Assembly (NCBI RefSeq): GCF_013375035.1
Contig: NZ_CP056032.1
Span: 4,524,001-4,588,000, forward strand
DNA: 64,000 nt
Reading direction: 5' to 3'
Source: Spirosoma sp. KUDC1026
GTDB lineage: Bacteria; Bacteroidota; Bacteroidia; Cytophagales; Spirosomataceae
This document shows, one piece after another, positions 27,701 to 35,798 of the stretch; position 1 is the first letter of the stretch; each line of letters starts with the position of its first letter. The notes under the pieces are model-generated. The model was not told the origin of the DNA and did no database searches. It saw only the letters and a list, made by a program, of their open reading frames with translations. The position numbers and the translations under genes are program-made.

Positions 27701-29446
27701 TTAAAGCGACTTTGTTACCAGACCGCCTTTTCGACTATCCACGTCGACGGTGTATTTACCGTTACCACCTTTCACGATCCAGCGAACTTTAGCATAGCCC
27801 ATTCCTGGAATGTTAGCCACCTGAATCGTAGCTGGATTATTTTTCTGCTCGCGCGTCAGGCCCATGTCTTCATTTTCGACCACCATTCCGGCCAGTACCG
27901 TACCGCCTTTAAGGGTTACGTAATCGGGCCGTTCGATCTTGTATTTGATGTCGTGGCTGGAGTGCGTCGGAATCACGCGCTCATTGACTACCGTAGCCGT
28001 CACTTCAGTCAGGCCGTTTCCCAGCGACTTCGTTTCGATCTCCTGCACCGCCAGTTTTGGGGTTTGGTAGGCGTGAAACAGCGTAAACGCCATATTCCGG
28101 TGCGCATCTTCCTCCAGCAGGAAACCGGGGTGGTTCCGGATGTAGTTTTTCTTCGGTCCGCCAATTTCGATGTCGCCGTACTGCGGATGCTTAAAGGGCT
28201 TCCACGCTACGTAGGCATCGCTCAGCAGCAGATACTTGTCGAACTGGTTGAACTCGTCGTTCTGAAACCGATTCTCGTCTACCTTCTGATTGAAAAACTT
28301 ATACGACGTCATCAACTCGTTGGAGAACGTAAAGATGCCGCGTCCCAGCGAAAACCAGTCGATTTCACCGCCGTAGACCGTGTACAGGTCTTTGTAAATT
28401 GTCAGATAGCGATAGCCGGGAATGATCTTCTCCCCCACTCTTCCGATTACGTCGTAAACGGCAATGTCGCCCGGCGTGTAATACGGTACGTCCTCCTCCG
28501 AACCCGGTCCGCGCAGGAACATACCGCCGTAGTTGTGATAACTCTGGGCCCCGGCAATATTTGGGTGACTCATCACGAAAGCCGTCACCGCCTTGGTTTC
28601 AGGTAGTGAAGCCGGGTACGATAGGGCACCCCGCTGAATGTAATCCGGCTGCCAGCCCCAGCCCCAGTCGCGGTTAGGGTCGTACTGCCCTACTACGTCC
28701 TCATTTACGGCCCCGTCGCCATCATTGTCCAGTCCTTCGTAGCCCAGTATTTCGTACTGACCGGCTTCGTCGGGTTTGGCGGGAATCATGCGGTTTGGAT
28801 CGTCGGGGTCTACTTTCCAGCGACCAACCGCGCTTTTCCGGCGCATCATCACGATGTTGCCGTCGCCGTCCAGATCGTCGAATTTATCCTCGTCAATCTG
28901 TCCGTCGCCGTCGTCATCCATCGGCATCATACCCGAGCGGGGGGAGTTGGGGTTGTTCGGATTCTTGATAAAATCCTCGCGGGCGTCGGGATTGATCGTT
29001 GGGGCAATGTAGAATGTTTTGTCCTTCAACAGCTGCGTAATGTACGGCTCATCGGCAAACGACTCGGCCAGGTACCAAGCGGTGTACATCGCGATCTCGC
29101 TCCCCTGCAGCTCATTGGAGTGAATATTACCGTCGATGTAGAAACCGGGTTTGCGGTCGGGTTTGCCCGTTTTCGTATCGCTCACCACCAGCACCCACAT
29201 ATCGCGGCCCTGAAACGACTTACCCATCGACTCCAGCCTGACCAGATCGGGGTACGCCTTCGCCAGATCCTGACAGAACTTGGTGATCATGGCGTAGTCG
29301 TTGTAGTGGTTCCAGCGCATCGGCACCTTCGGATTCGCCGGGGAGCCAATGGCTTTTATGCCGCCCAGATCGGCAGGTTTAGTTTCTTTCTGCGCCAGGG
29401 CAGGTAGGGTGAACAGGCTGAGCGCCAGAATGACTATCTTTTTCAT
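27701..29446 (-). CDS. Exported M14 zinc carboxypeptidase, active site intact
   Basis: A 581-residue exported M14 peptidase. A signal peptide (MKKIVILALSLFTLPALAQ) precedes the catalytic domain. Zinc ligands are His109 and Glu112 in GNIHSNELQG and His304 in AQSYHNYGG; the catalytic Glu377 is in FTFSNELMTS. Two Asp-rich insertions (MDDDGDGQIDEDKFDDLDGD at about 176-195 and LDNDGDGAVNED near 239-250) look like calcium-binding thrombospondin-3/dockerin-type loops. A C-terminal beta domain follows the catalytic part. It lies 18 bases downstream of a paralogue with a degraded active site, so the two are probably co-transcribed. Confidence 0.93.
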   Translation of the reverse strand: MKKIVILALSLFTLPALAQKETKPADLGGIKAIGSPANPKVPMRWNHYNDYAMITKFCQDLAKAYPDLVRLESMGKSFQGRDMWVLVVSDTKTGKPDRKPGFYIDGNIHSNELQGSEIAMYTAWYLAESFADEPYITQLLKDKTFYIAPTINPDAREDFIKNPNNPNSPRSGMMPMDDDGDGQIDEDKFDDLDGDGNIVMMRRKSAVGRWKVDPDDPNRMIPAKPDEAGQYEILGYEGLDNDGDGAVNEDVVGQYDPNRDWGWGWQPDYIQRGALSYPASLPETKAVTAFVMSHPNIAGAQSYHNYGGMFLRGPGSEEDVPYYTPGDIAVYDVIGRVGEKIIPGYRYLTIYKDLYTVYGGEIDWFSLGRGIFTFSNELMTSYKFFNQKVDENRFQNDEFNQFDKYLLLSDAYVAWKPFKHPQYGDIEIGGPKKNYIRNHPGFLLEEDAHRNMAFTLFHAYQTPKLAVQEIETKSLGNGLTEVTATVVNERVIPTHSSHDIKYKIERPDYVTLKGGTVLAGMVVENEDMGLTREQKNNPATIQVANIPGMGYAKVRWIVKGGNGKYTVDVDSRKGGLVTKSL

Positions 29447-29464
29447 GGAATGCGTCAGGGAAGG

Positions 29465-31177
29465 TTATTTGAGGGTTACGTCAACTGATTTTACGCCCGT
29501 CATGTCGTTACCGGCTTCCAGCGTTACGCGTCCGGAACCACTTACCAGGAACGTTACGTCCATGGTTTCGCCCGCAGCCATTGCTCCCCGCAGCATAATC
29601 CGCCGACCCGACACGATGCTCTGTTTATCGGTCGTTTTCAGCTCTATTTTCATCCTTGGCACGAAGCGCACCCGGTTCCCCATGTCCGATCCCGTCGGCA
29701 TCAGCCCCTGGTTGATCACCTGCGCCGATACCCGCGTCAGGTTGTTCCCCAACGACTCAGCTTTTAGGTTGACAATATCGATGCTTGGCATCTGAGCCGC
29801 GAAAGCCGTAATGAACTTTGCGTGCCGATCGGCATGATCAGTCAGAAATTTCGTCGGCGGATTCAGTTTAGCGAAGGGCACGATTCCGCCTACTTCCGCT
29901 TTCTTACCTGGAAAATCAGGGTGTTCGATGGGTGTCCACGTCACGAAGGCATCTGTTACGCCATTGGCGTCGGCCCATTTCAGGAAGCGGGCATCATCAC
30001 TGTCTCCGCCAGCCGCAGGTGCTGGCCGTCCGGCCGGACGGGGTGCGGCTGCCGTGCCGGCGCTGTCTTTTTTAGCCGACGTTTTGGGCTCGTCCTTCGG
30101 AACCCACCAGCCGGGGGTAGAGAAGCTAAACCGACCATGGTGATAGTACGCCGTCTGCGCAAAGTTACCTTTGGTTGCGGGCATGGCGGGTGCGTCTTTC
30201 AAGCCCGTCTGGGCGTTATAAAGTTTCGACACCTGCTCTCCCGTAGCTGCGTCCCTTTCCAGCAAGCCCGTGATAATCCGTTTCGTGGTCTTCATCCGGT
30301 CAAACTTGGGCGCTTCCGACAAGTTGTTGTAGGGACCGAACGTAAAGACCGCGTACACGCTGGGCGTCTGGGCCAGAAAATCCAGCAGGGCGCGGTTTTC
30401 GGGTTCCGAAACCGGCATCTCCCCCGCGCCGGGCGTAAAGAATGGATAATCGAAGGTAAAGTTCTTGTCGAGCGCTACGCCCCCGGCCCCATCTTCATTG
30501 AACGCACCATCTTTATCGGTATCGGTTCCTTCTGAAATCAGCACGTATTTACCCGACTCACCTTTGGCAGGATCGGCTTTGAGCAGTACGCGGGGATCGG
30601 TTTTGCTGGCAACAAACGTACCGGTGGGGTCTTCGATACGCACCTGCGTAATGAGTCCATCGCGGTTCAGATCCTCGACCGGGTCCTCGTTTTGTTGTCC
30701 ATCGCGGTCATCGTCGGTGCTGCTGCCGTTTCCGCTACGTTCGTACTTGAGCGCCGAGAAGGCCTGTTCCTGCGCGTCGGGGTTGATGAGCGGGAGGATG
30801 TAGATGGTTTTGGTATCCAGCATCCGGCTGATGCTATCGTTCTTGCTGGTCAGGAACCGCTCGGCTAGCTGCAGCGACAGTTCTGTTCCCGCCAGGTGGC
30901 TGCCTTCGACGCCCGCTACCAGGGCCAGCGCGGGTTTTTCAGCGGCCTTGCCCCGGCCAATGGTTAAGAGCCAGATATCCTTACCGCCTACCGATTTCCC
31001 AATCGACCGCACCGAAGCCGTACTACCCGCCTGTCTGGTCAGGGCCTGCAACCGGGCCGTCAGTTGGGCGTAATTTGAATAACTGGCAGTTGCCTGACGG
31101 CCCCCCGTCTGTGATTGAGCCAGCACCGACGAACTGGCGAGTGCGGCTGCAATCAAAACCGTAAAGAATTGCTTCAT
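29465..31177 (-). CDS. M14-like paralogue lacking the catalytic residues
   Basis: A 570-residue exported protein with the same layout as the M14 peptidase directly downstream: signal peptide (MKQFFTVLIAAALASSSVLAQ), M14-like domain, two Asp-rich loops (TDDDRDGQQNEDPVED, TDTDKDGAFNED) and a C-terminal beta domain. Ungapped alignment puts GVEGSHLAGTE against GNIHSNELQGSE, so the zinc ligands His and Glu are replaced by Glu91 and His94. The third His is lost (FTFGPYNN) and the catalytic Glu region reads FSFSTPGWW. A Pro/Ala-rich linker follows. It probably does not cleave peptides and may bind substrate or assist its neighbour. The start is the ATG before MKQFF; 17 residues could be added upstream. 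Confidence 0.88.
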   Translation of the reverse strand: MKQFFTVLIAAALASSSVLAQSQTGGRQATASYSNYAQLTARLQALTRQAGSTASVRSIGKSVGGKDIWLLTIGRGKAAEKPALALVAGVEGSHLAGTELSLQLAERFLTSKNDSISRMLDTKTIYILPLINPDAQEQAFSALKYERSGNGSSTDDDRDGQQNEDPVEDLNRDGLITQVRIEDPTGTFVASKTDPRVLLKADPAKGESGKYVLISEGTDTDKDGAFNEDGAGGVALDKNFTFDYPFFTPGAGEMPVSEPENRALLDFLAQTPSVYAVFTFGPYNNLSEAPKFDRMKTTKRIITGLLERDAATGEQVSKLYNAQTGLKDAPAMPATKGNFAQTAYYHHGRFSFSTPGWWVPKDEPKTSAKKDSAGTAAAPRPAGRPAPAAGGDSDDARFLKWADANGVTDAFVTWTPIEHPDFPGKKAEVGGIVPFAKLNPPTKFLTDHADRHAKFITAFAAQMPSIDIVNLKAESLGNNLTRVSAQVINQGLMPTGSDMGNRVRFVPRMKIELKTTDKQSIVSGRRIMLRGAMAAGETMDVTFLVSGSGRVTLEAGNDMTGVKSVDVTLK

Positions 31178-31291
31178 GTAAAAAGAGGTTGTATAATAAA
31201 GCGCTAAAACTACAGAATTTTGTTTCACCCAAATCAGGAAATGGGTGGAGAAGTGGAAAGGATTAGCTGAATGACAAAAATAATAAGTTGG

Positions 31292-31299
31292 TATCTTGC
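31292..31299 (+). promoter_or_regulatory. Possible -7 box of the 50-residue gene
   Basis: TATCTTGC lies 21 bases before the ATG at 31321, in the same GTATCTTGCC context as upstream of the M24 gene. Confidence 0.3.
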
Positions 31300-31320
31300 C
31301 TCTTCTATTGACCAGCCCTT

Positions 31321-31473
31321 ATGAAAACTAAAATTCCCAATTCATTGAACTACCTCCGCTCGTGGTACGACGCTTACGTTGAGGATGCCCTAGACCAGAA
31401 TCAACCAAGATACTGGATTCTGTTTTGGGGAGGAATTGTTTCCTCTCTCGCTATTTTTCTGGTTTACACCTAA
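31321..31473 (+). CDS. Small single-helix membrane protein
   Basis: A 50-residue reading frame. The polar N-terminus MKTKIPNSLNYLRSWYDAYV and an acidic middle (EDALDQNQPR) lead into one C-terminal hydrophobic helix (YWILFWGGIVSSLAIFLVYT). The ordered polar-then-membrane layout, ATG start and promoter-like element upstream support a real gene. It diverges from the M14-like pair. Function unknown. Confidence 0.5.
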   Translation: MKTKIPNSLNYLRSWYDAYVEDALDQNQPRYWILFWGGIVSSLAIFLVYT

Positions 31474-31666
31474 CGGATTGAGGATTCGATTGATTTGTCG
31501 GTACGCAGACAATTAAGCTTGACAGTATTGAAAATCTGTATTTTAATTCCGTTCATAACTTTGCGGAGGCTTCATCTCCTTGGACTTATGCTCTTTTTCT
31601 GGGTATCCCGGATTGGATAGGTTTAGTCCTGAAATGCATGGTGCATTGCAAGTCCTGCTCGTTGCT

Positions 31667-31717
31667 TTTCTGTCATCCCTCTTGACCGCGCCGGCGAACC
31701 AGTCGGGATGACAGAAA
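31667..31717. repeat. TCATCCC-type palindromic repeat
   Basis: TTTCTGTCATCCC and GGGATGACAGAAA pair perfectly over 13 bases around a 25-base loop with an inner CGCCGGCG palindrome. The TCATCCC...GGGATGA pattern resembles dispersed intergenic palindromes familiar from Bacteroidota genomes. One copy is seen in this window. Confidence 0.6.
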
Positions 31718-31773
31718 TCCTTTGAAATACTGACAGTCATGTATTTAAACCCTGATTTGACACTCACATCAAC

Positions 31774-31810
31774 AAAAAAGGGCGCCTACTCATTGTAAGC
31801 ACCCTTTTTT
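31774..31810 (-). terminator. Terminator of the LolA-like gene
   Basis: AAAAAAGGGTGCTTA pairs with TAGGCGCCCTTTTTT on the minus strand using two G-U pairs, 15 bases past the stop codon at 31826. Confidence 0.75.
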
Positions 31811-31825
31811 ATGACTGGACATTAG

Positions 31826-32539
31826 TTACTGAGTCATAAAGTCGGCGTCTTTCAGGCCTTTATTAATCTTGATAGTATCGACGGTCATGGTCATGGCACC
31901 CCGGCCCGACTGCTGCCTGATCGTCATCGGAAACAGGATACCATTGGTGGCTTTGTAGTTCGAGTAGATCATTGTGGCGTCCATACTACCCTGCAACGAA
32001 TTACCACCCACCACCGACTGCACCTTTAGCCCCGTTTTCGGATCAAAGTTATCGGTCCAGGTAACCTGACCGTCGGCGGTAGCGTGGCTCAGTTTGTAGG
32101 TATCCTTTCCATCCACGTTCTCCATCCCGACGTACTCACTTTTTACCCCATTTTCGGCGTAGTGCAGTTCGGGAAAGAGTTTATTTATTTCGATCAGCTG
32201 CCGGGCAATGGCTCCGTCGAGGGTACGGTTTCCCTGCGTACCGCCCATCATCACTTTCTGCCTGTCGCCCGTTTGCGTCATTACGTCTTTTCCGTTGGCG
32301 CTGATGACGACCGAGAATTTATCGGGTGCTTTCTGTCGGCGGGTAATACGCATTGTTCCCCGCTCCGTTTTGCTCGACATACTGGTTGTCAGGTCAGTTA
32401 CCTTCTTCAGGGCGGCTTTCCCGCCAATGGCGGCTACGTACTTATCCAAAACCTGCCGGGCCGTGTCAGCCGGGGTTTGCGCCTGAGCGGCAACAGACCC
32501 GGCAATCAACGCGAAAAGAAAAATCAGTCTTTTTTTCAT
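31826..32539 (-). CDS. Exported LolA-like / outer-membrane lipoprotein-sorting fold protein
   Basis: A 237-residue protein with a signal peptide (MKKRLIFLFALIAGSVAAQA). The mature part starts DTARQVLDKYVAAIGGKAAL and continues in beta strands (DKFSVVISANGKDVM, TYKLSHATADGQVTWTDNFD, IYSNYKATNGILFPMTI), typical of the LolA/LolB-like superfamily proteins of Bacteroidota. The role is unknown, possibly lipid or lipoprotein handling in the periplasm. It follows nhaD by 42 bases on the same strand and ends in a terminator. Confidence 0.8.
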   Translation of the reverse strand: MKKRLIFLFALIAGSVAAQAQTPADTARQVLDKYVAAIGGKAALKKVTDLTTSMSSKTERGTMRITRRQKAPDKFSVVISANGKDVMTQTGDRQKVMMGGTQGNRTLDGAIARQLIEINKLFPELHYAENGVKSEYVGMENVDGKDTYKLSHATADGQVTWTDNFDPKTGLKVQSVVGGNSLQGSMDATMIYSNYKATNGILFPMTIRQQSGRGAMTMTVDTIKINKGLKDADFMTQ

Positions 32540-32581
32540 AAGGTTGTCCGCTACGTGTTATCTAAAACCAACGCACATTCG

Positions 32582-33883
32582 CTAGGCAGTGAGTGCGTAT
32601 TCGGCCAGAAAAACCAGCGCACCCCCTACGTAGCCCAGCAACGCCAGCCAGCTGATTTTCCGGATATACCAGCCAAAACCGATGTTTTCCATACCCATAA
32701 CGGCCACCCCGGCTGCCGATCCAATAACCAGGAGACTACCGCCCGTACCGGCGCAGTAGGCCAGAAACTCCCATAGTTTCGTGTCGGCCGGGAACGTCTG
32801 CATGTCATACATTCCCATCGCTGCGGCCACAATCGGCACATTGTCGACAATGGCCGAAAATACGCCGATGAGCAGAACGATTACGTCCAGATTACCCACC
32901 GTCTGGTTCAACCATCCAGCCAGCGATTGCAGGACGCCCGTTGCCTGTAAGACGCCGACCGCCAGCAGAATACCCAGAAAAAACAGAATGCTGGAAATAT
33001 CAATCCGGCTTAGTGCGTGGGCTGCGGTGAGCGGTTGACGCTCGGCCTCGTCCTTGTCGCTGTGAATGATTTCGGAGGCCACCCAGATTACACCCAGCAC
33101 CAGCATCATGCCCATGTAGGGCGGCAGGTGCGTTACCGTTTTGAAGATTGGGACAAACAGCAATCCGCCCAGACCGATTGACAACATAAGCCGACGGTCG
33201 CGCCGGGCAGCGGGCGTTACGTAGGGCCGGCTGACGCCTTCGCCATCAAGAGCGACGACGCCAGTTGAATCAGGTTTATAGGTCAGCGTCAGAACCGCCA
33301 GCGGTACCAGTATCGCCACCAGACTGGGTAGCAGCAACTGCCGGATAATGTTAAGCGTCGTTACCTGTCCGCCAATCCAGAGCATAGTCGTCGTTACGTC
33401 GCCGATGGGCGACCAGGCCCCACCCGCGTTAGCCGATACGATAATCATACCAGCAATGAGCAGACGCTGCTGCTCGTCTTTCACCAGCTTGCGGGTCACC
33501 GATACCATCACGATCGAGGAAGTCAGGTTATCCAGCAGCGCCGACAGAAAAAACGTCAGCAGACTAATAATCCAGAGTAAAACCCGTGGATTGCGGCTGG
33601 CAATGCGGTCGGTAATCAGGGTGAAGCCATCGTGGGCGTCGATGAGTTCGACCACCGTCATGGCACCCATCAGGAAGAAAAGTATTTCAGCAGTTTCGGT
33701 CAGATTTTCGCCCAGCTGCTCGACAATGTGCTCCCGATCGGCCTCACTGGACAGCAGTGCGTAAACCGCCCAGCACAGTACACCCATAATGAGCGCCGTG
33801 GCCGTTTTATTGATTTTGATGGGATGTTCGAGAGCAACCAGCGCGTAGCCGATTATAAAAATCAGGATAATGGTTAGAATCAT
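32582..33883 (-). CDS. nhaD: NhaD-type Na+/H+ antiporter
   Basis: A 433-residue inner-membrane antiporter of the NhaD (ion transporter) family with about 11-13 hydrophobic helices. Typical segments are SALLDNLTSSIVMVSVTRKL, SANAGGAWSPIGDVTTTMLW and FSAIVDNVPIVAAAMGMY; the two Asp-Asn pairs are the expected ion-path residues. It exchanges sodium or lithium for protons and supports salt and alkali tolerance. A -7 box TATCTTTG is about 50 bases upstream, and an 11-bp hairpin fills most of the leader. A CPA-type antiporter gene lies nearby in a separate transcription unit. Confidence 0.93.
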   Translation of the reverse strand: MILTIILIFIIGYALVALEHPIKINKTATALIMGVLCWAVYALLSSEADREHIVEQLGENLTETAEILFFLMGAMTVVELIDAHDGFTLITDRIASRNPRVLLWIISLLTFFLSALLDNLTSSIVMVSVTRKLVKDEQQRLLIAGMIIVSANAGGAWSPIGDVTTTMLWIGGQVTTLNIIRQLLLPSLVAILVPLAVLTLTYKPDSTGVVALDGEGVSRPYVTPAARRDRRLMLSIGLGGLLFVPIFKTVTHLPPYMGMMLVLGVIWVASEIIHSDKDEAERQPLTAAHALSRIDISSILFFLGILLAVGVLQATGVLQSLAGWLNQTVGNLDVIVLLIGVFSAIVDNVPIVAAAMGMYDMQTFPADTKLWEFLAYCAGTGGSLLVIGSAAGVAVMGMENIGFGWYIRKISWLALLGYVGGALVFLAEYALTA

Positions 33884-33896
33884 AGCGTGAGCCAGC

Positions 33897-33942
33897 GCCC
33901 CTTCTTATCGGCGCATTTAGGTGGTAAGAAGGGGCAAAGATA
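33897..33942 (-). promoter_or_regulatory. nhaD promoter and leader hairpin
   Basis: On the minus strand TATCTTTG (33935-33942) matches TAnnTTTG fully. Its last base is the first base of a stem GCCCCTTCTTA, loop of 17, TAAGAAGGGGC (33897-33935) that ends 13 bases before the ATG. Either it is a 5' leader structure or the stem is a DNA operator overlapping the -7 region. Confidence 0.45.
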
Positions 33943-34129
33943 CCAAAAATGGCCGGAGCAGGCCTGATGAGAGGCTGACTATCGCTTCCAGCGGTATAGG
34001 TAAGAGGTTCCGGCAAACGTTTCCCTGAACTAATGACGACCTATCCATCGTTTTTACCGTAGGCCTGTGCATTGGTAGGGCCAGTCCCATCAATTAGCAA
34101 ACTGGTTTCTGACAGTATCCCTGGTCACT

Positions 34130-34465
34130 ATGCGTAAACGAAATTTCATTCTCAGGATTCCGTCGCTGGGGCCGGATGGGATGGCGTTATTCCCGTTCAT
34201 TCTGGTACGGCATGCCGCCCCCGGTCCTATTCTGATCAACCACGAGCAGATTCACCTGCGGCAGCAGCTCGAACTGGGTATTGTACCCTTTTATCTCTGG
34301 TACGGCCTTGAGTACGTAGTCCGCCGACTTCAGTACGGCAACCACTACCTGGCGTACCTGAACATCAGTTTTGAGCGGGAAGCCTTCGCCAACGAAACCA
34401 ACCTGACGTATTTGAAAAACCGGCGTATCTGGTCATTCTGGACATATCTGCGGAAAACGACCTAA
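34130..34465 (+). CDS. Small HExxH protein, putative minimal metalloprotease-like
   Basis: A 111-residue protein, MRKRNFILRIPSLGPDGMAL. The centre reads NHEQIHLRQQLELG, containing an HExxH zinc motif, and further Glu residues lie downstream in FEREAFANE, where a third ligand would be expected. A hydrophobic ALFPFILVRHA and WYGLEYVVRRLQYGNHYLAY surround it. The family is uncharacterised to my knowledge; a minimal gluzincin fold is inference. Its last 4 bases overlap the end of the converging antiporter gene. Confidence 0.65.
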   Translation: MRKRNFILRIPSLGPDGMALFPFILVRHAAPGPILINHEQIHLRQQLELGIVPFYLWYGLEYVVRRLQYGNHYLAYLNISFEREAFANETNLTYLKNRRIWSFWTYLRKTT

Positions 34466-35652
34466 AGCCGCTGTGGTTCACTGACTTCAGTTGTTTTTCC
34501 CAGCGCCCCCCCCATCATCACAAGGGCAGACAGGATAACTACCAGCATCGGAATCCCTTCGCGGAAGCCAAGCAGCCGCAGGTTTTCGGGCGTATTCAGG
34601 TACAGCAGAATGGTTATCAGGCCGCGGGGGGCAATCCAGAGCAGCGGCCGCCAGACACCGGGGTATGTTAGTCGAAGTGTCAGCCAGCGCCACACCAGAA
34701 TCACGACGATAAACAGACCGCTCACAATCAGCGCATCCGTATCGATCAGCTCCTGCGGTACGGTCGAGTAACCAAACAGTAGAAAGAAGAACGTCCGCAC
34801 GACAAACGCCCCCTCGGCGGTCAGGCTCTTGAGCTGATCCAGCTCTTTTTCGAACAGGTCATTCTTCAGAATCTCGCTCAACCGCCCGCGGATGAACAGT
34901 TCGGTGTTGTTCAGGAACAGACCAAAAATCAGGATCAGCAGCAGCGACGATAAGTGATAAATTTCGGCGATGGCGTACACCAGAAATAGCACCGAAATAA
35001 TGGGTAGAAACTTGATCCGGTGATTAATCCGGCCAATCAGGTACAGCAGCAGGAAACAGCAGACTGCCGACGTAACGGCCATAATCAGCGTATCACGGGT
35101 GAAAAACCAGATCGCACTCCAGATCGAGCTTTCGCTCAATAACAGGAAATTGTACGCCAGTACGCCCAAAATACTGGCAAAAGCCGACTCGTACACCACA
35201 AACTCCCGCTGCCCCGACGTCAGACCGGATACGCCCGGTACGGCCATGGCTCCGCTGATGATCGAAAACGGCAATGCCGCAATCAGACAGTGAAAAAATG
35301 AATCGTTGAGAAGCAGATAGAGGATTCCCGCCATAACCAGTGTAGCGCCCACAATGGACAACAGCGACGCCAGCAACGTTCGCCGGAGAACGCTCAGTTT
35401 TTCGGCGTGCAATTCCAGGTCCAGCCCCCCTTCCAGCACGATCAGAATCAACCCCAGGGTACCCAGCGTTGGCAGGATGGTGTTGACGTACGGTACCTGT
35501 ACTCCGAAGTAATCCGTTGCCTGCCGAACCAGCATGCCCAGCACCAGCAGCAACAGAATGGAAGGTGTTTTGAAACGGCTGCTGAACAAGTCGAACGCGT
35601 ACGAAATCAGCACCGACAGGCTCAAGACAATAATCAGGGTAGAGGACTCCAT
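34462..35652 (-). CDS. CPA1-family cation:proton antiporter
   Basis: A 396-residue membrane protein with about 11-12 hydrophobic helices and the Na+/H+ exchanger domain. Typical features are KTPSILLLLVLGMLVR, LEGGLDLELHAEKL, the helix ALPFSIISGAMAVPGV, SAFASILGVLAYNFLL and WIAPRGLITILLYL. There is no C-terminal TrkA or CNMP domain. It should exchange sodium or potassium for protons. It is separated from the desaturase gene upstream by a long purine-rich inverted repeat, so it may have its own promoter. Confidence 0.88.
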   Translation of the reverse strand: MESSTLIIVLSLSVLISYAFDLFSSRFKTPSILLLLVLGMLVRQATDYFGVQVPYVNTILPTLGTLGLILIVLEGGLDLELHAEKLSVLRRTLLASLLSIVGATLVMAGILYLLLNDSFFHCLIAALPFSIISGAMAVPGVSGLTSGQREFVVYESAFASILGVLAYNFLLLSESSIWSAIWFFTRDTLIMAVTSAVCCFLLLYLIGRINHRIKFLPIISVLFLVYAIAEIYHLSSLLLILIFGLFLNNTELFIRGRLSEILKNDLFEKELDQLKSLTAEGAFVVRTFFFLLFGYSTVPQELIDTDALIVSGLFIVVILVWRWLTLRLTYPGVWRPLLWIAPRGLITILLYLNTPENLRLLGFREGIPMLVVILSALVMMGGALGKTTEVSEPQRL

Positions 35653-35671
35653 GCGGCAAGATAAATAGAAA

Positions 35672-35788
35672 GGAGGAGAGGGAGGAAGGAGGAAAGGGAA
35701 GAAAGGGACCTCCGGCTACTATTTCCTAACCTTTGTCTCTTTTCCGACGCTAATTTCATTCTCCTTTCCTCCTTCCTCCCTCTCCTCC
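35672..35788. repeat. Purine-rich inverted repeat, 26-base perfect arms
   Basis: The left arm (35672-35697, only G and A) is perfectly complementary to the right arm (35763-35788, only C and T), with 65 bases between. It can form a hairpin in RNA from either strand. A related pyrimidine tract at 36489-36520 lies inside the neighbouring desaturase gene and shares the 13-mer CCCTTCCTCCTCT with the right flank. Confidence 0.85.
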
Positions 35789-35798
35789 CCTTCCTCCT

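Larger units (their letters stand above)
31556..31810 (+). ncRNA. Candidate small RNA locus in a gene-free block
   Basis: A full -7 match TAACTTTG at 31556-31563 faces about 210 bases with no credible gene, containing the strong TTCTGTCATCCC hairpin, and ending at a hairpin with a T-tract (31774-31810). The end hairpin has two C-A mismatches in plus-strand RNA, so it suits the minus-strand gene better. This is a candidate only. Confidence 0.22.

Noticed and set aside
31543..31767. 74-codon minus-strand frame over the TCATCCC palindrome
   Set aside because: It is the translation of the repeat and its flanks, with no start context or protein-like pattern.
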